A DNA stretch of 64,000 nucleotides from Bacillota bacterium (GCA_030019365.1 JASEFA010000002.1:121525-185524); one strand, 5' to 3'; positions 27,001 to 36,319 are shown, numbered from the stretch's first letter. Made by a program: numbers and translations. Notes: generated by a model not told the origin, from the sequence alone.

Positions 27001-28275
27001 GAGGAACTCCCTCAGATTACCTGGCATGGGCTCCGCGGTAACCACGTTGGTCCGGGTGATACGCGGTCGTTGACCGCGGGGAATGCCCCACCAGAGGGGT
27101 GATCGCTGGGCCCGCAACCACAAGGCGAAGGCAGCGATCTGGGTGGCCCGCAGGTCAATGTCTACACCGTGGAGGTTGTTCTCCAGGATGAGCACGGGGA
27201 TCTGGCGCCGGTATTCCGCCCGGTCGGGGAAATCCGCCCGGAGGCGCGGCCCCAGGTCGGGATCGTCGTAGGCCTCCTCGTACATTACCTCCAGCAGGTC
27301 GAAGCAGTAGAGCAGGAAGTGCCCGCTACCGCAGGCGGGGTCAAGGATGCGTATCTCGCGAGGGTCTTTCTTTGATCCGGGGCGGACCAACCGCGCGTCA
27401 TCTTCCGTATAATTGCCGGTCCTGGCAACAGCCGCCGGGGGACTTGCGGTTCCGTCAAGGAATAGCTCGTCGGGGAAACGAATCATGAAGGTACACCGGT
27501 TCGCCAGCTCTGTCCGACCACGCCGCATTTCGTACCATAGTCGCCCAAGGGTGTTGTCGACCAGAAACCGCACCACGTAACGCGGAGTATAGAATTGATT
27601 GCGGATGGCCAGTTCGTAGGAGCTCCGGGGAACCTGGCTTTGCCTGGCCGCCTGTCGTTCCTCCCTGGGGGTGAAATACTGGTACACCCACCCGATGGTC
27701 TCGTCCTCCTGCCACGCCACATACAGTTCTGGAGAGGAAAGGATTTCCACGGCCCCGTCCACGGTAGCACCGTCGGGAAACACCAAAGAACCCGGGGTGC
27801 GGCGGTCAAACAGTACACCTACCTCTTCCCCCACCTCATCGAACAGGGCCTCGAGGTAATGGCGGTAGGCGCGCCAGACGTCTTCACCGAACGCGCCAGG
27901 CGCGATGCGGCGGAACAGTGCGAACCCAGCGGACGCCCGACCCCGCGAAACCGACTCGGGGATCAGGTCCCTCTGCTCCATCAGGCGTAACGCCACCAGG
28001 CGGTTCAGGTACGTGAAACAGATCTCCCTGGTCAGGTGCCTCACTGCTTCGGCAGCAGTATGGCCATGTGCTGCCTCGTGCTGCAGCACCTCCCGAAGTT
28101 TCTCCGCGACTCCCCGTTCCTTTTGGTCAAGGTGCCGCAGGGCCGCTACGGGGTCGGTGGTCCCGTCCCGCCGGATGCCGTAGCGTCCCTCAAGCTGGCG
28201 TGCGATGTCCTCGCTGAGTAACTCCCGACACCGGACCACGGCTTTCCTCAGTGCAGCCCGCACTGCCTGTTCCAA
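24049..28275 (-). CDS. pglX: BREX adenine-specific DNA methyltransferase PglX
   Basis: 1408 aa from TTG 28275, which has GGAG ten bases upstream and lies seven bases after brxC ends; no ATG is available in frame near the start, and GTG 28305 is an alternative overlapping brxC. Motif I is DPACGSGHFLLY (from 312) and motif IV NPPFGEG (from 534), an N6-adenine methylase. PglX methylates the non-palindromic BREX site on host DNA and specifies self versus phage. The last ~65 residues (ELERRVLHVLPPGTARSRTE, RVLRGLTARGVVGTVGRGRG) add a winged helix, an extra DNA-binding module relative to the common PglX layout as I remember it. Confidence 0.93.
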   Translation of the reverse strand: MEQAVRAALRKAVVRCRELLSEDIARQLEGRYGIRRDGTTDPVAALRHLDQKERGVAEKLREVLQHEAAHGHTAAEAVRHLTREICFTYLNRLVALRLMEQRDLIPESVSRGRASAGFALFRRIAPGAFGEDVWRAYRHYLEALFDEVGEEVGVLFDRRTPGSLVFPDGATVDGAVEILSSPELYVAWQEDETIGWVYQYFTPREERQAARQSQVPRSSYELAIRNQFYTPRYVVRFLVDNTLGRLWYEMRRGRTELANRCTFMIRFPDELFLDGTASPPAAVARTGNYTEDDARLVRPGSKKDPREIRILDPACGSGHFLLYCFDLLEVMYEEAYDDPDLGPRLRADFPDRAEYRRQIPVLILENNLHGVDIDLRATQIAAFALWLRAQRSPLWWGIPRGQRPRITRTNVVTAEPMPGNLREFLPRLPARLHDVAADVWKMMRLASEAGSLLQVKEEVQATCNRHRDKFPLAAFNPDSAWGQAEEVLLDALREHAEAVANGGQYARKLFRDDAAAGIAFIDVMSKNYDVILMNPPFGEGTKLAKDYMQRKYPRSKNDIYAAFVERALQLLAPGGRLGVITSRTGFFLTTYQRWREEVLLQEGEFKLLADLGFGVMDDAMVEAAAYVVERPRGTKDPDDGACFVRLLKTDPAEKASALEATIAELADGHRPPHVYRLRPASFSLVPGSPFAYWVSESLRNKFKEFPPFEGYAGTVKQGLATADDFRFVRAAWEVPPETIAGGPFPAGWKYPGHDEFRQEMLRQLSSGKRWAFFAKGGEYSPYYADIHLVVNWENNGHEIRHFARAFIRNERYYFRPGLTWTLRTIKGLNLRMLPCGCVFGHKGPGLFLFDDALAPSLLALGNSSAFRTLVSLQMAVGSWEVGVIQRTPVPVDLGPNLARLGLTLAGLARQGDTLNELARMFVTPWETLASVNSLNTVFEKFRHVEALKIHVSLHADEVDEVSWNTYRVSPEDRVLVETTVSHNLKDHSGPLEGSGELPPGSNAPREEEWLAGLLSYCVGCAMGRWDVRVGRETRLAPMLPDLFDPPPVCPPGMLVGPDGLPAKPGGIVSEEWLRARPSAIHLPPEGVVKKPTISDDEYPIRIAWNGILVDEEGHRDDIVARVREVLEYLWGDRAHAIEREACEMLGVGDLREFFRSPRGFFDFHIKRYSRSRRKAPIYWYLCSTNRRYGVWLYYHRLSRDTLFTVLHDYVQPRLDREEQALEALMMQANGGQRGGAATRSLLRKIDEQRALCEEIGEFRDRLVEVLRLKAEAASGLKEVGYEPDLHDGVLINVAPLRKLVPWSEAERTWEELAAGRYDWSTMARRLWPLRSAKGAASVSIGSGRGADESELERRVLHVLPPGTARSRTELQELTGLDSGGLSRVLRGLTARGVVGTVGRGRGTRYLRQ

Positions 28276-28282
28276 GGTGCCA

Positions 28283-31200
28283 TCACTCCAGGATGATGCG
28301 TACACCTTCTTGGACGAGCTTAAGCAGGAAATCTCGCAACTGATTGACCGCCCGCTCCACATCTTCGGCGGTCGCCATCTCCCTGCCCACCACTCTGGTG
28401 ACCTTCACCCGTTCCACCCGTTGCTCAGGAGGCGCAACCGCGCGGTGCAGATCGGCGAGAACGCGTTCCTTGGCCGCGGAGACGGTCTGTAACCTCAGTC
28501 CCAACTCCTGCAGGGTCGGGCCCGCCGTCTCGTGTGTCACCATCGACCGAGACGCGTCATCGTCGGCTGAGTGTGCAGGGGCCGGCGGGAGCAGCCGAAG
28601 TAAGGGGGACAGGACAGCCTGCTGGTCGGTCTCAGCGAGTTCGGGCCACCGGGGATGAGCACGCACCTCGTCCGCTGCGTCCTCCACGGCCTGGCACAGT
28701 CTTTCACGGAGCTCGCTGTATCTCGACTGGTAACGATCCTCGAGATAGCGGGCGTCGGTCGCCAGCTGATCCAGTTGAGTACAGAAACTATCGTGGGAGA
28801 GGACAGTGTTAATGCGCACAGTCACCTCCTCTACCCCGACGTCGGAGGGGTTGTCGGCAAGGAGCTGCTGTCCCAATACCTGCACTGCCCGCCTTGCGCG
28901 CCTCAGCGTGGCCAGGTTCCCCTCGGTCAGAGACTCGGCCATCAGGCGCAACCAGTCGCGGTCCTCCTGCAACGACTGCGCCTCGGCGGCCAGCGTACGC
29001 ACGAGATCCTCATCGGAGCCGGAGAGCAGAGCCTGGTACGTCCTCTCGATTTCTCCCGCACGCTCCGCGCCAGGCAGGCTGACTGCGCGCAACGTGGCGG
29101 CCACGCGGAGCGCAACTTCCCTCTCGGCAGGAAGCCGCTTGCGCACAACCGCTGCAATGGCTCCCTCTTCAATATGCGGTGAATCTCCAAACAGCCGCTC
29201 CACCGCTGCTACCGCTGTCATCAGGGTGGTTATGTCGATGGCTTCCCGCAGTTGGAAGACCGAGCCTCGGAAGTTGGGCGTCTTCTCGAAAACCTCGATG
29301 ACTCCCGGTTCGTCTCTCCTGCGCAATCGCCGGCCACCGTGCACGACCTCCACACGTCCCAGCCTGAAGGCTGCCGCCACGAAGAGCCGAACGGCGTCGC
29401 CGTCCCAACCGTAAGGGGGACGTCCAAAATGCTGCTCCAGAGCCTGGCCCGTGGTGCGTTCCCCAAATTGCCGCCGCCGGCGGATGAACTCGGTCACCGC
29501 CTCTAATCCCTCATGGTGCTGGTTGATGCGCCTCTGCGACCCGTGCACCTCTACCAGACCCAGGCCGCCACCCCCAGGGTACAGCACGGCGGGTAGCCCG
29601 GATACGTCAGCATCTTTCAGCAGGCGGGAGGCCTCGTCTCCTTTCAGCCTGACAGCTGCCACCCTGAACCGGTCATAGATGGCAGGTACAGCATCCTGCA
29701 GCACCCCTCGTAGTGCCTGGGCGAGATCGCCCGTAGTGCCCAGGGGGTGAGCCACCCCACGGAAGTAACACTCTCCACGCAGAAGGGCAGCGCGCAAAGC
29801 GGTCTCGAGCCTGGACTTGTTACGATCCCGCTTGGTCTTCTCTGCATTGAGGAGGGTGGCTTCTTCGCCCTTCACGTGCGGTCGGTCGCGATCCTGTATC
29901 ATCTTCTCGGAAAGCGCGATGTCTCTCTCCAGCTCCTCAATATCCCTCGTGAGGGCCGCAACCCAGAAGATGAGGTTCTCGTTTGCCGTCTGTCTGCTAA
30001 GCTGGCGCTTGCTCTCCCGCTCGGAGTCAAACTGGGTTTCGTCAACCAGGAAAAGACGGATCTCCACGTCGCCCTTGCTCACGGCGCTTCCGTCCACCAC
30101 CACGCAGGGTTTGAACTCCCGTAAGCCTTCCAGTTGACAACCCGGCAACCCCTCAGCGATAACGGCCACGACCTCACGCTCGATGCGTTTGACATCACCG
30201 AGGTAAACCTTCTGCTTGTTGCGTTCCTCCTCCCAACTCTTGGCGGCCGGGGTCAGTAATGAGTATCCTTCATCAGTCGCCTGAACTAACCGGGCCGCAA
30301 CCAGCCGATCTAGGGCCTGTTCGACCTCGGACTTCACAGAAGGTGCACCCAGGGCCGGGTAGAGCACGGCCGCCAGGTTTTCAACGGTACGGGCGGGATC
30401 CTTGACGTACTCCAGGAGCGTAATTGCCCTGCCAACCCTGCTTTCCATGGAGCCAACACCGAACGTTCTATCGATCTGGTCTATATCCTGTCGTTTTTCC
30501 GAGGCGATGAGCCCCTCCAGCAAGGGGTAGAACATATCCAGCGTCACCAGGTGACCGATCGGCTGCGACGCCAGGTTCACGTGCTGATGAATAAGAACCT
30601 GCTGCGCCAGCTTCACTATGGTCCGGATGGCGCCACCGGTTTGAAGCGCGGTTGCTTGAGACCCGCGCATGCCGCCCACTATACGGATCAGGAGGTCGAT
30701 CTGGTACGGCAAGAAGGGGTACAGATTGACGAACTCAGCCCGGTCGAGGGGTTTCGCGTAAACGTCACTGTGCAACTTGGCGTTGACCTGCAGTTCCGCG
30801 CAGTGACGATTATAAAGGCCCTCTATTATTGCTCGAGCCTCCGGCTTCTTGGCCAGGATGCGCCGGCTGGTCACCTCAAAAATGTCACTGGGAGCGAGGT
30901 CCACTTCTATCTCGCGCGGGAAACGACCCCGAACCCGTGCCAGTTCCACGCGCCGCTCATCGAGCTGACTTACGATTACGTCCAGCTTCTCCTGGGAAGT
31001 GGCCACGAACCAGGCCCGACCGCGGCCGACGTGGCCCAGTGCCTGCACGAGGCCCTGCACGTCAAGCATCTTGTCCGTAGAACGAGCGACGTATTGCCCG
31101 ACCTCGTCAGCGACGAACACTACGGCCCGCGCCTGCGGAAAGCGCCGGGCTACCAGTTCCATGGCACGTTCGGCTACGTCGCGCGCACCGAGGTCTGCTT

Positions 31201-31897
31201 TCTTATGCCCGCGGGCCCAGGAATCGACCGACGGCCAGGTGTGAGGATCGAGTATGTGCATTATGCGGCTCGCCCTACCGAAGGCCACTGCCACGTTGGC
31301 CCTTCCCTCCACCCAGGGGTGGCCGAAGGTCTCAAAGTAAAGCCGCTCGAATTCTGCCAGGCGCCCTTCCCTTTCCAGATTGATCTCCAGTTCGGCCAAA
31401 TCCAGGTCGTGCGAGTAATGGACGGTACGGAGGAGGGCCCGATAGGCCACCAGGGTTATCTTTTCTTCGCCCACCCGGACCAGGGGGTCCTCGGCCATGT
31501 CGAAGAATACGACGAGAGTAGGAATGTCCCGCCTTGCGCGGCCCAGCAGAACGCGCACCCGATCGTCAGCCAGGCGATCCGCCAGCCGGTCAGCGGCAGA
31601 TATGCCCAGGATCGGCCGGTCTGCCAGTGCCAGCCCGAGGTACTTGGCAAACGACGACTTGCCCGAGCCGAAGAAACCCGACACCCACACTCCAATACCC
31701 TCGTGGGGCTTCAATGGGGTCTCCACATAACGCTCTAAAACTCGCAGATACGCGTTCCTGATGGCCGGTGTCGCTACGTACTCATCCAGCTCCTCTGCGA
31801 CGACGGTCTCGTCCGTCTGGTGGAGCTTGATGACTTCCTCGATGCGCCGACGGATGTCGCGGGCGAAGAGTGACTCGATAGTACCTGCCGGGCTCAT
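28283..31897 (-). CDS. brxC: BREX ATPase BrxC (DUF499-like P-loop protein)
   Basis: 1204 aa from ATG 31897 (GAGGTG upstream); the frame extends 67 codons further but over brxB. Walker A is GFFGSGKS (74-81), in the typical WVSGFFGSGKSSFAKYL of BrxC. The N terminus, IESLFARDIRRRIEEVIKLH, is also characteristic. The rest is a long helical protein with coiled-coil segments (residues about 640-720). BrxC/PglY is an AAA-like ATPase needed for BREX methylation and defence. Its start lies four bases after the brxB stop. Confidence 0.93.
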   Translation of the reverse strand: MSPAGTIESLFARDIRRRIEEVIKLHQTDETVVAEELDEYVATPAIRNAYLRVLERYVETPLKPHEGIGVWVSGFFGSGKSSFAKYLGLALADRPILGISAADRLADRLADDRVRVLLGRARRDIPTLVVFFDMAEDPLVRVGEEKITLVAYRALLRTVHYSHDLDLAELEINLEREGRLAEFERLYFETFGHPWVEGRANVAVAFGRASRIMHILDPHTWPSVDSWARGHKKADLGARDVAERAMELVARRFPQARAVVFVADEVGQYVARSTDKMLDVQGLVQALGHVGRGRAWFVATSQEKLDVIVSQLDERRVELARVRGRFPREIEVDLAPSDIFEVTSRRILAKKPEARAIIEGLYNRHCAELQVNAKLHSDVYAKPLDRAEFVNLYPFLPYQIDLLIRIVGGMRGSQATALQTGGAIRTIVKLAQQVLIHQHVNLASQPIGHLVTLDMFYPLLEGLIASEKRQDIDQIDRTFGVGSMESRVGRAITLLEYVKDPARTVENLAAVLYPALGAPSVKSEVEQALDRLVAARLVQATDEGYSLLTPAAKSWEEERNKQKVYLGDVKRIEREVVAVIAEGLPGCQLEGLREFKPCVVVDGSAVSKGDVEIRLFLVDETQFDSERESKRQLSRQTANENLIFWVAALTRDIEELERDIALSEKMIQDRDRPHVKGEEATLLNAEKTKRDRNKSRLETALRAALLRGECYFRGVAHPLGTTGDLAQALRGVLQDAVPAIYDRFRVAAVRLKGDEASRLLKDADVSGLPAVLYPGGGGLGLVEVHGSQRRINQHHEGLEAVTEFIRRRRQFGERTTGQALEQHFGRPPYGWDGDAVRLFVAAAFRLGRVEVVHGGRRLRRRDEPGVIEVFEKTPNFRGSVFQLREAIDITTLMTAVAAVERLFGDSPHIEEGAIAAVVRKRLPAEREVALRVAATLRAVSLPGAERAGEIERTYQALLSGSDEDLVRTLAAEAQSLQEDRDWLRLMAESLTEGNLATLRRARRAVQVLGQQLLADNPSDVGVEEVTVRINTVLSHDSFCTQLDQLATDARYLEDRYQSRYSELRERLCQAVEDAADEVRAHPRWPELAETDQQAVLSPLLRLLPPAPAHSADDDASRSMVTHETAGPTLQELGLRLQTVSAAKERVLADLHRAVAPPEQRVERVKVTRVVGREMATAEDVERAVNQLRDFLLKLVQEGVRIILE

Positions 31898-31901
31898 GGC
31901 G

Positions 31902-32471
31902 TTACACCTCGCACAAGATGTTCGGACGGTAAGTGGGGTCCGGTGGGAATACACCGAGAAAAGACAGCCCCACCGCGCCCTCCAGCCTCCCCGGATAGAA
32001 CAGGATGGTGGGTATGGCCACCTTGCCGTGCAGGCGGTTGAGGATGGCCGAGCTTCGGAAGAAAGGGAACAGGCCGCCGGTCTCGACGAGGAAAGCAATA
32101 TCCTTCTGGGGATCCAGACCCCGCAACCTACCCGCTATGGCCTGAACGAAAGTCTCTCCGCGCTCCATCAGACTGTTCACAGCCTCGACGACCCGGTCCA
32201 CCCCGGCCAGCCCCTCGGAAGAAAAGAGGCTCTCGAGATCGTCGTCACTTTCAAGGCATTCCCACATGACCTGAGTCAGGGAAATGACAGTGACCCTTCG
32301 ACCCGCTTCCTCAAGGCGTCTGCCAAGCAAGGGAACCTCACGCCGCAGCTGCAACTCTTCGCCGGGCTCGTACCTGAAGATCGCGAAAGGAAGATCGTGG
32401 TAGCCACTAAGTGGCTTCCGGGCCAGCAGGTGCTCCTCCACGCACCGGATGCGCGCCTGCAGCGATGACAT
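31902..32471 (-). CDS. brxB: BREX protein BrxB (DUF1788)
   Basis: 189 aa from ATG 32471, which has GGAGGAGG six bases upstream. The sequence KPLSGYHDLPFAIFRYEPGE, then RRVTVISLTQVMWECLE and KDIAFLVETGGLFPFFRSSA, RLHGKVAIPTILFYPG is the DUF1788/BrxB pattern, with family-typical length. BrxB is an essential BREX subunit of unresolved biochemistry. Its first 65 bases overlap the end of brxA, consistent with coupled translation. Confidence 0.92.
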   Translation of the reverse strand: MSSLQARIRCVEEHLLARKPLSGYHDLPFAIFRYEPGEELQLRREVPLLGRRLEEAGRRVTVISLTQVMWECLESDDDLESLFSSEGLAGVDRVVEAVNSLMERGETFVQAIAGRLRGLDPQKDIAFLVETGGLFPFFRSSAILNRLHGKVAIPTILFYPGRLEGAVGLSFLGVFPPDPTYRPNILCEV

Positions 32472-33246
32472 GGGCAACCTCCTCCGCACCGTCATAGGCC
32501 CAATCAATGCAGACCACCGACCCGGCCTGCTGCAAGGTAATCAACCCTTCCTGCTGGACCTCAGCCAGGACTTGCCTCAACTGAGCTTCACCGACCAGAA
32601 AGAGCCTCCACACGGATGACTCTACCAGTTCGACCGGTGTAACCCCCCGTCGACGCAGGTCGTATGCCACGATCGCCGCTACCTCCCACGGAAGCCGCAT
32701 ACCTCGTATCCGCTTCCGGGTTCTCCCCTCCAGCACGCCGAAATCCCGCAGAGCCGCCAACAGCCCGCGAGCAGTCTTCCGGCGGATATGCTCAGACCAG
32801 GTCCCCCGCATCCTTCCCCGGACAGCGAGTTCGTTTATGTAATCGAGCACATCGTCGGTGGTCACGTACACTCGCCCTTCGGCCCACAGATCCCACAACC
32901 GTTCTACCACGAAGTCGAAAAGCAACCGCTCGGCCAGGGCCGTCCAGTAGTAAATGAGCAGCACAACCACATCTCGGGCGATCCCTGCTTCGATCAGGAC
33001 CTTCAGAATCCGTGCCGGTTCCTCCCCGTGCTTCAGGAACCGTCGACGAAAGACGCGCGTCAGCACATCCCGGCTCCGGCTCCTAGTCGACTTCGCCAGC
33101 ATGTTTTGCGACGCCACCCGTTGGCTGAAGTCAGTAAAATCCTCCTCCGGTTGCCACAGCCGGAGCAGGTGGAACGTCTCCCCCAGCAGTGCCCCACCCT
33201 TCATCAAGTTGCTCGTATAGTCCCCGGTAACCAAGGTCTTCGTCAT
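32407..33246 (-). CDS. brxA: BREX protein BrxA (DUF1819, NusB-like)
   Basis: 279 aa, ATG overlapping the brxE stop (ATGA). Family-typical features: TGDYTSNLMKGGALLGETFH at the N terminus and ASQNMLAKSTRSRSRDVLTR. BrxA is a small DNA-binding protein with a NusB-like fold, present in types 1, 3, 5 and 6. The C-terminal ~60 residues (EEVAHVIAAGAHPVRGGAPA) are read within the overlap with brxB. Confidence 0.92.
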   Translation of the reverse strand: MTKTLVTGDYTSNLMKGGALLGETFHLLRLWQPEEDFTDFSQRVASQNMLAKSTRSRSRDVLTRVFRRRFLKHGEEPARILKVLIEAGIARDVVVLLIYYWTALAERLLFDFVVERLWDLWAEGRVYVTTDDVLDYINELAVRGRMRGTWSEHIRRKTARGLLAALRDFGVLEGRTRKRIRGMRLPWEVAAIVAYDLRRRGVTPVELVESSVWRLFLVGEAQLRQVLAEVQQEGLITLQQAGSVVCIDWAYDGAEEVAHVIAAGAHPVRGGAPAGPEAT

Positions 33247-33833
33247 GACAATCCTATGTAGGGAACCACCAGCCTGCCCACTTCACCTAGAACGTGAGCA
33301 GCGGCCAGGCGCCTCCCCCAGAGCACACGCCCTTCCTCCGTCCGCAGGTTCCCCACCGCCACCTTGCCGATGCACACCGCCCTTTCCCCGACGTCCCCCA
33401 GGTGCTCTCGCACCCACGCGATGTCCCGGGGTTCGCAGGTCCCCGCACGCACCAGGATCGACTCCACGTTCGCGCCCGATCCGGCCACCTCCCGCGCGTA
33501 CTCATCCGCGCCTTCAACGCCCTGCACTAATGATCGTGCCTCGTCCGCGCCCAGCTCTTGCCGCAGGTCACCAGTACGAAAGGCCAAGTCAAAGAGGGTC
33601 ATTGAATTTCCCGGGGGAACCAGGCCCCGGCATGCCTCACGGGCGGCGGTACATGCCAGGAACAGGCTCTGGATGGCCCAGGTATGTGGGAAGGTCCGCC
33701 GCAAGGCCTCCCTCCCGGCCCACGACAGCGCCTCCGAGTCCCACCAATTGAAGATGTCCTTCTCCCCAAGGCGGGCCACCAAGACGGCGACTTTCAGACA
33801 CGCACCCCGCACATCAATCGGTATGTCCCGGGT
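33243..33833 (-). CDS. brxE: BREX protein BrxE
   Basis: 196 aa from ATG 33833. The N terminus, CLKVAVLVARLGEKDIFNWW, matches the BrxE signature (LxxxVxxLGExDxFxWW), followed by FPHTWAIQSLFLACTAAREA and a C-terminal VGNLRTEEGRVLWGRRLAAA. The length suits the family. Longer in-frame starts exist (ATG 33944 with GGAGG eleven bases upstream), but they add only low-complexity sequence. BrxE is the marker of type 6 BREX and its function is unknown. As first gene of the operon, its upstream region must hold the BREX promoter. Confidence 0.75.
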   Translation of the reverse strand, partial: TRDIPIDVRGACLKVAVLVARLGEKDIFNWWDSEALSWAGREALRRTFPHTWAIQSLFLACTAAREACRGLVPPGNSMTLFDLAFRTGDLRQELGADEARSLVQGVEGADEYAREVAGSGANVESILVRAGTCEPRDIAWVREHLGDVGERAVCIGKVAVGNLRTEEGRVLWGRRLAAAHVLGEVGRLVVPYIGLS

Positions 33834-34290
33834 CATCCCCCTGCCCCCACCCACCGTTCGGGTCCCGAAGCCTCCCTCGGCCATCCCAAGCCGCCATCGG
33901 ACAAGTCTTTCTCCAAGACCCGCTGCCTTCCCTCCAGAACCCATAGAATTCACTGCCTCCTGGTGAGGCTGCATGGTTCGCGGGTGGCACGCATTGTCGT
34001 TGACCCCGGCGGCCAAGTTCCGGCACCGGCAGGAAGGTCATGCGGCCCAGACGGATGAGCGTGGTGGCGGCGTGCCAGCCTGTCCCCGCGCGCCAGAGCG
34101 CCGGGGTGGAGCACGGTCATTCCCACGCGGCGGGTCAAGAAATCGAAGGGGTAACTGACCTATATCCCGTACCCTTCCTCCCGACGCCTGTACCGCCCCA
34201 CCCCAACCAGCCCGCGAAACGGCGTGCTGCCCGCCGCGCCCGACATCCCGCTCCCCCTCCTTGCCCGGCGGGACCGCAGACTGTCCCCGT
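33834..34290. other. BREX promoter region and IS110 junk
   Basis: About 460 bases without a credible gene; C-rich on the plus strand. Upstream sequence of the BREX operon lies on its left side. I see no clear sigma-70 hexamer pair. Its right side borders the decayed IS110 transposase. Confidence 0.45.
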
Positions 34291-35049
34291 TCAGACATTT
34301 GCCGGTTCGGGCGTCCGCCCCCCCTGTACCCCCTTACCTGCCGCTGCTCCCCGAGTCCTCCCGCCGAGAGTCGCTCGGGGACCCGGACAAGCTACCCGCA
34401 GGATCTTGATGGCCACCGCCGCCAAAGCCTGCTTACCCTTGAGAGGATTGCACGGGCGCATGGTCAGGGCGGCGTACAGCTCCCGAAACTCACGGTTCTT
34501 CGCTACCGCCACCAGGGCCGCCAGGTACAGGATGTGCCGCAGGCCAGGACGACCACGCTTGGAAATCATGCTCTGGCCCTTCCTCTGGCCCGAACTCTGC
34601 TCAACCAGGTTGTACCCGCAAAGCTTCCTCTGCTTCCAGTTCTTGAACCTGCGGAGATCCCCGCCTCGCCCAGAACAGTGGCTGCCACCACGGGGCCAAC
34701 CCCAGGAATGCTCATGAGGAGCTTTGCCTCGGGCAGCTTGTCCACCAGTTCAGGCATCCGCGCCTCTACAACCTCGAACTGCCGCCGATTAAAACTCCAC
34801 CTCGTCTAGGCAGGACGATAGCTTCCTCCGCGCTCCTTCAATGCCCACCTTCACCCCCACCGACGCCGGAGCAGCCTCCATCAGCCTCTTCACCCGCTTC
34901 ATGCCCACCCGGTTCCCCGCCGCCAACTTCAGGCACGCCGCCAGACCTTGGGCGTCACACTGCAGTACATCCTGGGGGAAGGGACAGTACCGCAGCACCC
35001 ACATGGAGGCCTTCCCCAGCAGGTTCTTGAACACCATGTCATACTCCGG
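34291..35049 (-). pseudogene. IS110-family transposase, 3' part (two frameshifts)
   Basis: Minus-strand pieces in three frames: EYDMVFKNLLGKASMWVLRY to about 34790; then EVVEARMPELVDKLPEAKLL and MSIPGVGPVVAATVLGEAGI to about 34640; then SKRGRPGLRHILYLAALVAV to 34291. Together they are the C-terminal Transposase_20 half of an IS110/IS1111 enzyme (helix-hairpin-helix and catalytic-serine region). The N-terminal DEDD half is at 40837-41451. The two ends match across a break (DEYFP joined to EYDMVF), so this gene was split by the DUF1670 element. The frameshifts show it had already decayed or decayed afterwards. Confidence 0.85.
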
Positions 35050-35051
35050 AT

Positions 35052-35069
35052 TACAGCTAAACTCCCGAA
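35052..35069 (+). repeat. left terminal inverted repeat of DUF1670 element
   Basis: TACAGCTAAACTCCCGAA, pairing with the reverse complement of 40815-40832 at 15 of 18 positions. The TAG stop of the last DUF1670 gene (35057-35059) lies inside it. Confidence 0.6.
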
Positions 35070-36319
35070 GCAAGCTCCTCGACCTTGACGCCGCGGCTGA
35101 CCAGGTAGTTCTTGATGGCGTCCGGGTCGGGGAAGTGTTTCTTTGCCAGTTCCAGGTGCTCCTTCACGAGAGCGGGGCTGGTGCCGGTGATGCGGTGCAT
35201 GGCCTTTTCGGGGACGCGGTAGTACACCAGCATCAGCACTCGGTCGAACAGGCGCAGGTAGGCGTCCACGGAAGAGGGGGCATGGTAGATCCTGCGCGCG
35301 ATCTCGGTGGTGGAAAGACCCTGCAGGGCCAGCTCCACCACGATCGTCTTGTGCGTCAGCGTCCTGCCCATGTCCAGCACGGTGCCGGCCGTGGGCAGCA
35401 GCACCCCGAACCGCTCCTGGTACGCCTCCAGGAGTTCGCGGATGAGCCCCGGGCTGATGTGCAGGATCCACTCCAGGTCCACGGTGGTGAGCACTCCATC
35501 CTGCCGCCACGCCTCGGCCGTGATGCGCTCGAGCTGCCTCATTTTCAGCCGCTTCAGTTCCGCCCTGCTCGACGGCGGGCGCTCCATCTCCTCGGGGGTG
35601 AGGAGCGTGAGCACCACGGGGACGAACAGGCGTGGGTCGGTGCGGCGGCTGCGGTGGGTACCGTGGGCCAGCCACACCACCTGCCCGGGCCGCAGTTCCG
35701 ACACCTCCGGGCAGCACCAGGCCCGGATCTCGGCCGCCGTCCTGACCAGTCCCTCGGCCTGGGCGGGCTTGCACCCGTACTCCGACTCGAGCTTGCTGAC
35801 CAGGAGGGTGAGGACCTCCCTGGGCGGGTCGGCGGCCTCCGGCCTCCTGGGCACCTGGGGCAGCTGGTCGGCGGAGATGGGTTCCTCGGGGAGAAAGCCC
35901 TGGCCCTTGGCTCCCCGCTGCCTGGCCAGTTCGCCCTGGTCCAGGAGTTGCCACACGTCCTGCACGGTGGCGGCGGGGTTTTCCGCCTGCAGCCGCTCGA
36001 GTTCCAGGTGCTCGATCTGGCGCTTCACCGCCTCCACCCTGAGCTCCCCGAGGCGGGAGATGGTCCCGGGATCGAGCAGGGGCAGCCTCACGTTCTGGCC
36101 CTGGTAGGTGACGAGCATTTCGCCCGGCCTGACCCGCTCGATCCCGTGCTGCTTCTCCCAGGCCTCCATGGCCTCGTTGGTCATCCGGGCCACGGCTTCC
36201 GCGAGGTATGACTGGGGAGCCAGTTCGAACCGCGCCCTGAGGTGGGACACCTGGACTGGCAGAAGGTCCCTTGCGGGAAGGGTCGCGTACCTTTCGCTAC
36301 CCTTCCGCTCTCGGGTCAC
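35057..36319 (-). CDS. DUF1670-family protein (second gene of element)
   Basis: 420 aa, GTG 36319 with GGGAGGAG upstream, overlapping the preceding stop (GTGA). The C-terminal core TAGTVLDMGRTLTHKTIVVE, TTEIARRIYHAPSSVDAYLR and HRITGTSPALVKEHLELAKK is the DUF1670 signature with two helix-turn-helix-like repeats. The N-terminal half has RLPLLDPGTISRLGELRVEA and LRPGQVVWLAHGTHRSRRTD. No catalytic motif is known for the family. Its stop codon is within the element's terminal repeat. Possible roles are DNA recognition or recombination within the element, on genetic context alone. Confidence 0.75.
   Translation of the reverse strand: MTRERKGSERYATLPARDLLPVQVSHLRARFELAPQSYLAEAVARMTNEAMEAWEKQHGIERVRPGEMLVTYQGQNVRLPLLDPGTISRLGELRVEAVKRQIEHLELERLQAENPAATVQDVWQLLDQGELARQRGAKGQGFLPEEPISADQLPQVPRRPEAADPPREVLTLLVSKLESEYGCKPAQAEGLVRTAAEIRAWCCPEVSELRPGQVVWLAHGTHRSRRTDPRLFVPVVLTLLTPEEMERPPSSRAELKRLKMRQLERITAEAWRQDGVLTTVDLEWILHISPGLIRELLEAYQERFGVLLPTAGTVLDMGRTLTHKTIVVELALQGLSTTEIARRIYHAPSSVDAYLRLFDRVLMLVYYRVPEKAMHRITGTSPALVKEHLELAKKHFPDPDAIKNYLVSRGVKVEELASGV

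Noticed and set aside
34841-36211. 456-aa plus-strand frame
   Set aside because: Antisense shadow of the DUF1670 gene with histidine/glycine/proline-rich composition.
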